A DNA stretch of 41,678 nucleotides, taken from contig CAMOSH010000014.1 of NCBI GenBank assembly GCA_946624575.1, positions 1 to 41,678 on the forward strand. The letters run 5' to 3'. Every line of letters starts with the position of its first letter. The first letter of the stretch is position 1. This stretch comes from an uncultured Verrucomicrobiota bacterium. Its GTDB lineage: Bacteria; Verrucomicrobiota; Kiritimatiellia; RFP12; UBA3636. Position numbers and translations under genes: made by a program. The notes beneath the pieces were generated by a model. It saw only the letters and a program-made list of their open reading frames with translations, did not search any database and was not told the DNA's origin. This document shows positions 27,296 to 33,975 of the stretch, piece by piece.

Positions 27296-27610
27296 TTACT
27301 TGGCCCCGGACTGGAACTCGCCGCCGTTGATCTTGTTGCCGGACTGCACGGCCTTCTGCATGGTCGAATCAAAGTTCTTCGCGGAAGTGGCGACCGTCTT
27401 CTCGGCGGTCGTGGTTTGCCCGCCAGCGGCTTCGCCTGCGGCGCGGAACTGGTTCTGGATGCGACCGGAGAAGGCGATCACCGCGCCGACGACAGCAGCG
27501 ACGAGCAGGACGGCGAGGACGACGTATTCCATCATGACGGCGCCCTTTTCTTCGCCGGCGAGGCGACGGAGTGTGCGACCGAGGCGGGTGGCTTCGAGTT
27601 TGATTTTCAT
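27296..27610 (-). CDS. flp: Flp-type major pilin candidate
   Basis: This 104-residue prepilin has the basic leader ending EEKG23, then AVMMEY with Glu at +5 and Tyr at +6 after cleavage, and a hydrophobic helix (about 30-47). This is the class III Flp signature. The mature part (about 81 residues) is longer than many Flp pilins (about 50). It ends with IQNQF...AAGGQ...AEKTV...GGEF, a pattern reused in three other proteins of this window. A good ribosome site, an A-rich leader and the adjacent peptidase gene fit a highly expressed major subunit. Confidence 0.93.
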   Translation of the reverse strand: MKIKLEATRLGRTLRRLAGEEKGAVMMEYVVLAVLLVAAVVGAVIAFSGRIQNQFRAAGEAAGGQTTTAEKTVATSAKNFDSTMQKAVQSGNKINGGEFQSGAK

Positions 27611-27617
27611 CTTTGTT

Positions 27618-27622
27618 TCCTT
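27618..27622 (-). promoter_or_regulatory. Ribosome binding site of the Flp pilin gene
   Basis: AAGGA on the minus strand sits 7 bases before the ATG at 27610, within an A-rich, C/G-poor leader that should be unstructured and easily translated. Confidence 0.65.
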
Positions 27623-27641
27623 GTTTGTTTCTTGTTTATTT

Positions 27642-27677
27642 TTCTAGAACCTCTAGAACCGCTAGCTTTTCTAGAAA
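27642..27677. repeat. 9-bp tandem array (4 units), TTCTAGAAC type
   Basis: Four 9-bp units in plus orientation: TTCTAGAAC, CTCTAGAAC, CGCTAGCTT, TTCTAGAAA. Three contain the palindrome TCTAGA and one GCTAGC. It fills the gap between the two small pilin genes and could be an operator-like site or a repeat element. Confidence 0.85.
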
Positions 27678-27691
27678 GGGAAGAGGGGAGA

Positions 27692-27886
27692 TCAGGGAAT
27701 CGGGAGCGAAAGGGCGTGAAGGAGGATCTGCCGCCACTGCACGAATTTGCGCCCCGTTTCGACGTAGCCCTCCACCGGGTTGTAGAACCCGACGTAGACC
27801 GCGACGGCGACGGCCACGCCAATGAATCCGCACAGCACGACGTACTCCATCAGCACGGATCCGGAGGTGGAGGTGGCTCCGCTCAT
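27692..27886 (-). CDS. Small Flp-like pilin (64 residues)
   Basis: The ATG overlaps the TGA of the upstream FHA gene (ATGA). The product begins MSGATSTSG9|SVLMEY, with Glu at +5 and Tyr at +6, followed by a hydrophobic helix (about 15-34) and a short tail (NPVEGYVETGRKFVQW). The size (55 residues mature) is classic for Flp. It may be a minor pilin, since the larger Flp downstream has its own leader and ribosome site. Confidence 0.88.
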   Translation of the reverse strand: MSGATSTSGSVLMEYVVLCGFIGVAVAVAVYVGFYNPVEGYVETGRKFVQWRQILLHALSLPIP

Positions 27887-30312
27887 TGCGCGCCTCCCGG
27901 AGAATGGCCATGCGCGGCGGCGGCCTTGTGCAGGGCGCCCCAGGCATTGCGATGCTGCGACATCCCGGGCAGCGCCTTGTCGAAAAGCTCGCGGGAGGAC
28001 TCGTCGGTGCCATCCCACTTGGGAAGAGACCTCTTGAAGGCGCGCCAGTCGGCGGCGAGCCGCGCCGCGCGATCGCGGTCGGGCCTGGCCTCGAAAAGAA
28101 GCCTCACTCCGGAACCCAGGATCTTCGCCCGCTCGCCGCCTTCGGCCGCGCAGCGGGCCGGAAAGTCCACGGCCGACCAGTCCTCGACGTCGTCCAGCGT
28201 CCTTTTCACCTCGGACAGCGCCAGCCCGATTCTGTTGCCACCGGGAACATCCCTCGCAAAGGCCACCATGCGGGCCAGGGCGCCGATGTCGCCGGAAGCC
28301 TTTTCGGCGTAGTCCCGGAAAGTGCGCAGCTTCGCGCACACGGCCCGCGCCATCTCCACAGTCGAATCAAACGAGCCGCCCGCGTTCCCGTAAGCGTCCA
28401 CTGCGCGGTCCGGAGATTCATCCGGATCAAGTTCTTCAAGAAAGTAGTAGAAGTCGAAAATACCGACGAAGGCGTCATAATCGCACCCGGCAACCGGGCG
28501 GTCGTCGTCGCTCCTCGCCGGAACGAGGGCGGGCGACGGCACGAATTTCAGAACATCGGCCGCAGTCACCGAAGAAAGCACCGCGCGTATCGCCAGGGGG
28601 CGCTTGCCGGAGACCGGATCAAGCCCCAGCGCCACGATACTTTCCAGACGCGACTTCCAGCCCAGGCACACCGGTCCGCACAGCGCTCCGTTGAGTTCGC
28701 GCAACGCCTCGGCGTACAAGGGAAATGCCGGGTGAAGCCCCAGAAGGGCGTCTGAAGGCAGCGGGAGTTCGCGCCTCAAATCGTCAAACTGCGCCGCCGC
28801 AATCTTTTCGACGTTCGACATGAAGGCACGCTCCGATTCCGCCAGAGCCTTAAGCGGCGCCGACATTTCGCCAATCCGAGCCGCCACTATCGGCGACGGG
28901 CGGAACGGTCGCGCTTCGCCATCCGCCGGCGCGCGACCGCGAACGGCGTTGGAATCGCGAATGGTCTCCAGCGCGGCCAGCGCGCGGCGCGCGGCCAGCG
29001 GTTCGGATCCGGGTCTGCCAATCGCGAGGGAATCGAGCGTTTCAACGATGCTGCGCAGTTCCGCCTTTGTCGTCGCCAGTTCCGGAGCGACGGCTGCGCC
29101 GTCTGAAAGCAGTCGCGCCGCCCATGGGAGCATGGTGCCGGGCGGGGTGCAGTCCGACGCCTCGAAGGCGGCGCGCGCCGCCTTCAGCGCGTCCTCCGCC
29201 CCCGTGAGCCCGTCCATGTCGGCGCCTTCCGCCAAGGCGCGCTGCGCGTCGCGCAGGGCGCGCACCAGCTCCAGCGCCCGCGTGGCGCGCACTCCTTCCT
29301 GCGGGCCGTCGGAAGAATTCCAATTCCAGTCGGAAAGCCGAACGGACACTTCCTGCGCCCGATCCCAGTCCCCGGCGTTCAGCAATTGTCGCATTTCGTT
29401 CCAGGCGGCGGTCGTTGTGCGCCAGGCCTCTACGCTCTGCAGAAGCTCCGCCCTGCGCCGCGCGTATGCATCCGCGCCGCGGGCATTGGCGCTCGCCCGC
29501 GCCATTTCCGCCGCTTCGTCGAAGCGACCGGTCGCCGCCAGAGCCACCGATTTGCCCAGAAACGAACGGGCGGACGGTCGCGCCGACGCATACGCATAAT
29601 ACCCGATCATCGTCACGGCAACCGTCGCCGCCGCAATGCCAATTTTGCGCAGCAAATGGGCGCGCGGATGCGCCACATTCTTGTCGGTGAACCGGAATTC
29701 GATGTACGCTACCGACAGCACGTCGCCGTCGCGCAGCATTCGCTCCTTGTCCTTCGCCAGCGCGGTCCCGTTCACGCTTGTGCCGTTGCGGCTGCCGCAG
29801 TCCCGAACCCAGACGCTGCCGTCCGCCTTGATCGAAAGCGCGGCGTGCTCGCGCGACACAAGCGGGTCGAGACAGAGCAGTGAACTGGACGGATCGGAGC
29901 CGATCGTGACGTCGTCCGTCCCACACAACTCCAGCACCCGGCCGGCGTCCGGTCCGTTGAGCTGCTCCAGCCTGTGGTACGGCAGCAGGTCGCGAGTGTC
30001 CTTTTCCCGGATTTCCTCCACCACCAGTATGCACGCGCCAAGGTGGAACTTGTCGCCGGGGCGGAGTTTCTTGCACTCGACTCGCTCCCCGGCGCACAGG
30101 ATCCCGTTTCGGCTGCCAAGGTCGCGCAGCCACAGCGCGCGCCCCTTGGCGAATATTTCGGCGTGATGGGCGCTCATGGACGGGTCGACGCCGGAGACTG
30201 ACCAGGCGCAGTCACGCGAACGCCCGATTCCGATCGGACCGCTGAAGGAATCCGATCGGACTTCGTGCAGGACCCGACCGTCCATTTCGAGGCATATCAA
30301 CAACGTCTTCAT
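27883..30312 (-). CDS. Twin-FHA-domain membrane protein
   Basis: Two forkhead-associated (phosphothreonine-binding) domains open this 809-residue protein. FHA1 is about 24-98 (GRS at 30, SAHH at 47, LGSRNG at 65). FHA2 is about 126-208 (GSD at 138, SREH at 153, CGSRNGTSVNG at 172). One membrane span (about 223-243) follows, then a long helical C-terminal region (250-809) with no enzyme motif. Near 619 it carries FDFYYFLEELDPDE, echoed in the kinase C-terminus. It should link phosphorylated threonines in the cytoplasm to an extracytoplasmic partner, perhaps the pilus machine. Its stop overlaps the small pilin start. Confidence 0.92.
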   Translation of the reverse strand: MKTLLICLEMDGRVLHEVRSDSFSGPIGIGRSRDCAWSVSGVDPSMSAHHAEIFAKGRALWLRDLGSRNGILCAGERVECKKLRPGDKFHLGACILVVEEIREKDTRDLLPYHRLEQLNGPDAGRVLELCGTDDVTIGSDPSSSLLCLDPLVSREHAALSIKADGSVWVRDCGSRNGTSVNGTALAKDKERMLRDGDVLSVAYIEFRFTDKNVAHPRAHLLRKIGIAAATVAVTMIGYYAYASARPSARSFLGKSVALAATGRFDEAAEMARASANARGADAYARRRAELLQSVEAWRTTTAAWNEMRQLLNAGDWDRAQEVSVRLSDWNWNSSDGPQEGVRATRALELVRALRDAQRALAEGADMDGLTGAEDALKAARAAFEASDCTPPGTMLPWAARLLSDGAAVAPELATTKAELRSIVETLDSLAIGRPGSEPLAARRALAALETIRDSNAVRGRAPADGEARPFRPSPIVAARIGEMSAPLKALAESERAFMSNVEKIAAAQFDDLRRELPLPSDALLGLHPAFPLYAEALRELNGALCGPVCLGWKSRLESIVALGLDPVSGKRPLAIRAVLSSVTAADVLKFVPSPALVPARSDDDRPVAGCDYDAFVGIFDFYYFLEELDPDESPDRAVDAYGNAGGSFDSTVEMARAVCAKLRTFRDYAEKASGDIGALARMVAFARDVPGGNRIGLALSEVKRTLDDVEDWSAVDFPARCAAEGGERAKILGSGVRLLFEARPDRDRAARLAADWRAFKRSLPKWDGTDESSRELFDKALPGMSQHRNAWGALHKAAAAHGHSPGGAQ

Positions 30313-30354
30313 GTCGTATTGCGTCTCCGGTGCGCCATGGCGCTCGCAGCCCCG

Positions 30355-32193
30355 TCAAAAGCCCTCCGGTTGCGAAAGCCACCATTGCGGCCGACCAAGC
30401 AGCCAGTGCCGTTCGTCGTCCTTCGACGTAAACGCCGCCTCTGTGGCGCGGCGAATGGCCTCCAGTTTCCGGTCGCCGTCGGGAACCGACGGATCGGAAC
30501 TCTTGAGCGCGGCCAGGCACTGCCTGTGCCAGAAATTGCGCTGCGCGGCGCGAAGCTGGCGCAGGACATCGAGCGCTGTGGCGCGCAGCGCGGCGGAATC
30601 CGGGTCGTCGCGCCCGTGAATTTCGCGCAGCGCCAGACGAAGCATCCGCTCCGAGTCACCCCACGCGGCGGTGGAGCCGCTTTCCACGGCCTTGCGGCTT
30701 TCGTTTACGGCCAGCACGGGATCGAGGCCGGGATCGACTTCCGGAGTCCCCTCCCAGTGGCACGCCGCGAGAAGATTCTCGGATCCGTCCGGCAGCGCCG
30801 CGCGCGCGAACAGCGTGGACCACACCTCGTCGAGCCACACGTAGCCGCGCCCCTCTTCGTCGGCCGGAAGCTCGCGCAGCAGGACGTAGCACCGGTCGGC
30901 CACGCGGAAGAACGTGGCCGTGCCGGCAAAATTGTCGCCGTTGGCGTCGCTCCTGGAGTAGCGGTGCTGGATGCACGGAACGCCGGGGTATGCGCCGCCC
31001 TCGCCGCCCAGAAAGCGGTGTTCCGGCATTTCGCCAAGGTCGCGCCACAGTCCCTTCATGTTCTCGTGGCGCCAGCGCCCGAACGTGGACTCGCGCGTTT
31101 CGTATAGCGAGGCGCGGTCGGTCCAGTTGGTGAGAACTATCGTGTACGGAACCGCCCATTCGTCTCCGAGGCGGGAATTCCAGCGGACGCAATGCGCGTC
31201 GGCGCTCGAGAAGGCGCCGTTGTTCCACTGCGGCACCACGACAGACACCTTGCCGCCAAACGCCTCGATTACTCCGTCGAACGAAATAACCGGAGCGAGC
31301 AAATACGGATTCACGGTGACTCTGGAAAGCCAGGCGTACAGTCCGACGACGGAGGCAAGCGCAATCGCGAAAAACAGCGCCCTGCCGATGACGCGCCTTT
31401 TCTGGCGGCGGTCGTGCGCCCCGCGAAGCATCGCGATTTCCTCCGGCGCGGCAATCTGCGTCTCCAGCATCTGCGTCTCGCCGCCTTCCGAAACCGACGA
31501 ATCCGTTTCGCCGTCGTCCGCGATGCCGGTGGCACCGCCACCGCCAGCCAGTCCGCGCGGCATGGGGGCAAACCCGGTTTCGCCCTCTTCGATGGTGGCG
31601 GTGCCGGTGGCAGCGGAGGAACTGGCACCGGAGGTCGGAGCGGCGACCGTCGCCATGGTCGCGAATGTCCCGGTCGCGCCGCCCCCGGCCACGGTCGCGA
31701 ATGTCCCGGTCGCGCCGCCAGCCATCGTCGCGAAGGTTCCAGTCGCGCCGCCGGCAAATGTCCCAATCGTGCCAATCGTGCCCGTCGCGCCGGCTGCCGT
31801 CGCGAATGTTCCGGTTCCAAGAGCGGGAGCGGTCCCTGTTTGCGGCTCACCAACTCCTGTCGGCATCTCGGAGGTATCGCCGTCCTCGCCGCGAATCACC
31901 TCGACGCGGAACCGCAGCGCGTCGCCAAGTCCAACTCGGCTGCCTTCCTGAAGCGCTTTTACCATTCCAGCCGAAAGGCGGGCGCCGTCGAGTGTCGTCT
32001 TGTGCGAACTGAACACTTCTAGTCGCAGGACTCCGCCGTCGTCTCGCACCGCCAGGTGCCGGCCGGAAACGTCGGGCTCCTTCGGCCGCACCCCGCAGGA
32101 GTGCGAACGCCCGACCAGAACCCCTGAGCCTTCGGGCACCGGAAAGCTCCTTCCCTCCAGGGAGCCGGTTTCAAACACCAGTCTGAATGCCAT
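30355..32193 (-). CDS. FHA-domain membrane protein with Thr-rich repeats
   Basis: This 612-residue protein has an N-terminal FHA domain (about 20-98; GRS at 28, SGRH at 43, but no RNG loop, SSHKTTLDG instead). A low-complexity linker (about 120-255) with TGTFAT repeats and the acidic Thr motifs GETQMLETQ follows. After one transmembrane span (about 268-289) comes a unique extracytoplasmic domain (PQWNNGAFSSADAHCVRWNS, TFFRVADRCYVLLREL) and a helical end. The Thr-rich linker could be a kinase substrate read by FHA domains in cis or trans (inference). A strong ribosome site supports the start. Confidence 0.9.
   Translation of the reverse strand: MAFRLVFETGSLEGRSFPVPEGSGVLVGRSHSCGVRPKEPDVSGRHLAVRDDGGVLRLEVFSSHKTTLDGARLSAGMVKALQEGSRVGLGDALRFRVEVIRGEDGDTSEMPTGVGEPQTGTAPALGTGTFATAAGATGTIGTIGTFAGGATGTFATMAGGATGTFATVAGGGATGTFATMATVAAPTSGASSSAATGTATIEEGETGFAPMPRGLAGGGGATGIADDGETDSSVSEGGETQMLETQIAAPEEIAMLRGAHDRRQKRRVIGRALFFAIALASVVGLYAWLSRVTVNPYLLAPVISFDGVIEAFGGKVSVVVPQWNNGAFSSADAHCVRWNSRLGDEWAVPYTIVLTNWTDRASLYETRESTFGRWRHENMKGLWRDLGEMPEHRFLGGEGGAYPGVPCIQHRYSRSDANGDNFAGTATFFRVADRCYVLLRELPADEEGRGYVWLDEVWSTLFARAALPDGSENLLAACHWEGTPEVDPGLDPVLAVNESRKAVESGSTAAWGDSERMLRLALREIHGRDDPDSAALRATALDVLRQLRAAQRNFWHRQCLAALKSSDPSVPDGDRKLEAIRRATEAAFTSKDDERHWLLGRPQWWLSQPEGF
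31639..31821 (-). repeat. Thr/Gly repeat region (TGTFAT units)
   Basis: Residues about 125-185 of the FHA protein consist of repeated Gly-Ala-Thr-Gly-Thr-Phe-Ala-Thr-type units, visible in the DNA as imperfect direct repeats built on the minus-strand word GGGACATTCGCGACC and close variants. The threonines are candidate phosphorylation sites. Confidence 0.7.
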
Positions 32194-32201
32194 TCTCGCG
32201 T

Positions 32202-32206
32202 CCTCC
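32202..32206 (-). promoter_or_regulatory. Ribosome binding site of the single-FHA gene
   Basis: GGAGG on the minus strand lies 8 bases before the ATG at 32193, just after the TadC stop at 32212. It fixes this start. Confidence 0.75.
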
Positions 32207-32211
32207 CTGTT

Positions 32212-33102
32212 CTACAGTCCTGTGCCCTTGAGGCGCATCCACACCGGCACGCCAATCACGATGAACACGGCCGGCACAATGAAAATTGCCATCGGAAAAA
32301 TCATGATCGACGGTGCGCGCTGCGCCTTGCGCTCGGCGATGTTGAATCGCGCGCGGCGCATGTCCTCCCCCTGCATGCGCATCGTGGCAATCATCGAGGC
32401 GCCCGTGTCGCTGCCATGCGCCACGGCGTCAACGAACGACGTGAACACCGGCGACTGGATTCGCGCGGCCATCGCCTCAAGCGCATCGATGCGGCTCATG
32501 CCAAGTTCCGTTTCGCGGAGCATCTGCGCGAACTCCGACGTCAGCGCGTTCTTGAAACCGAGCCCGACGTAGTAGCGCACTGCGGCATTGAAATCCAGAC
32601 CCGCATGCATCGCAACGCCCACAAGGTCGATCGCGAATGGCAGGTCCTTGACAATGCGCTCCTGGCGAGAGTCCGCCGCCGTGTCCAGCATGAACGCGGG
32701 AGTGAACCAGCCGCACAGCGCGAGAACGGCGCCCATTCCACCGGCGATCATCGGGGAGCCGACGAGCATGAACATCGGAAACGCCACAAGCGCCCCCAGG
32801 ACGCAGAACGTCAGCTGCGCCCCGAAGACGAACTGCGGCGTGACCGGCATCGCGGCGAGCAGCAGCTGCCGCCGGACCGCCTCGGCCCTTTCAGGGCGCC
32901 ACCGCGCCAGCGTGTCGCCGAACGACTCCGCCGCCCAGGCGATCACCGGGTAGAAAATCCTGTACAGGACAGGCAGAAGCCGCTCCCCGGCCACGCGGCT
33001 CGCCGACGGCAGCCGCATGGCCAGATCGGCTAGCAGATACGGCACGACCACGCACAGGAAAACGAAGACGTATGTGGAAAGTCCGACTGTCGTCTGTTGC
33101 AT
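32212..33102 (-). CDS. tadC: TadC-like inner-membrane platform protein
   Basis: This 296-residue protein of the T2SSF/GspF family has several hydrophobic helices (about 5-25, 95-145, 270-293). Its cytoplasmic core (about 155-265; DLPFAIDLVGVAMHAGLDF, TELGMSRIDALEAMA, SDTGASMIATMRMQGEDMR) is typical of TadC. With TadB it forms the inner-membrane base that the TadA ATPase drives. It is 3 bp downstream of TadB, in the standard TadA-TadB-TadC order. Confidence 0.94.
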   Translation of the reverse strand: MQQTTVGLSTYVFVFLCVVVPYLLADLAMRLPSASRVAGERLLPVLYRIFYPVIAWAAESFGDTLARWRPERAEAVRRQLLLAAMPVTPQFVFGAQLTFCVLGALVAFPMFMLVGSPMIAGGMGAVLALCGWFTPAFMLDTAADSRQERIVKDLPFAIDLVGVAMHAGLDFNAAVRYYVGLGFKNALTSEFAQMLRETELGMSRIDALEAMAARIQSPVFTSFVDAVAHGSDTGASMIATMRMQGEDMRRARFNIAERKAQRAPSIMIFPMAIFIVPAVFIVIGVPVWMRLKGTGL

Positions 33103-33105
33103 GGC

Positions 33106-33972
33106 CTACACCTCGATGGTCACTATGCGGCGGATGCAGAGGTATCCGCACGTGATGAGAAAGCAGACGACGCCAATGGCCGTCCATCCGGTCTCCGTCG
33201 TGATCAGAGGCATCACGAGCGGCCGGTTTTCGAAGAAAAGTATGAAGAACACGACTATCGGCATCACCGACATCGCCACGGCCTCGAACTTGCCCTGCGC
33301 CGTCAGGTTCTTAAGTCGTTCCTGGAAGTCGTTGCGGGCGCGAATGAGTTCCGTCATCTTCTCCATGACCTCCGCAAGCGACCCGCCAGACTTCGCGGTG
33401 AGCCTCACCGCGCCAACAAGTAGTGCCATGTCTTCCGACGGCAATCGGTCGTTGAGGCGGGCAAGCGCCTCCGGAAGGTCGAGGCCGAGACGATACTCCC
33501 GCAGCACCGTCTTGAGCTCCTCGCTCATCGGCCACGGAATTCGCCTGGACGTCGATTCAAGCGCCGCCGGAAACGCCTGCCCCGCGCGCATTCCTGCCGC
33601 GACGGTGTTCGTCAGCTCCATGATCTGCGAATTGAAGAGCTCTATTCTGGCGTTGACTTTGCGCCGGAACCAGACCACCGGCAGAAACGCGGCGCCGACT
33701 CCTCCGGCAACGGCGACAAGCAGTGACTTCCAAATCGGGAAGTCTAGCGCGGAAAGCAGCACGAATAGCGCCAGCGCCGCCGCAAAGCCAGCGTTTAGCC
33801 GGTACTTGGCCATCTGCACGGGCGACACCATCTTGCGCAGCGCCGAAACGTTGCCCTCTTCCTCTCGCACCAGCGACGCGCGTTCGTACACGTCGGTCTG
33901 GAACGTCGAAATCGCCGCGTAGCCAAGCGCCACGACGGCGGCGAACACAAGCAGATACGTCAGTATGGCCAT
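33106..33972 (-). CDS. tadB: TadB-like inner-membrane platform protein
   Basis: This 288-residue protein has an N-terminal membrane helix, a second hydrophobic pair at about 60-105, and a T2SSF domain (about 115-240; QIMELTNTVAAGMRAGQAFP, LVGAVRLTAKSGGSLAEVM). C-terminal helices follow. It is the partner of TadC in the pilus base. It starts 3 bp after the TadA stop. Confidence 0.94.
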   Translation of the reverse strand: MAILTYLLVFAAVVALGYAAISTFQTDVYERASLVREEEGNVSALRKMVSPVQMAKYRLNAGFAAALALFVLLSALDFPIWKSLLVAVAGGVGAAFLPVVWFRRKVNARIELFNSQIMELTNTVAAGMRAGQAFPAALESTSRRIPWPMSEELKTVLREYRLGLDLPEALARLNDRLPSEDMALLVGAVRLTAKSGGSLAEVMEKMTELIRARNDFQERLKNLTAQGKFEAVAMSVMPIVVFFILFFENRPLVMPLITTETGWTAIGVVCFLITCGYLCIRRIVTIEV

Positions 33973-33975
33973 GCC

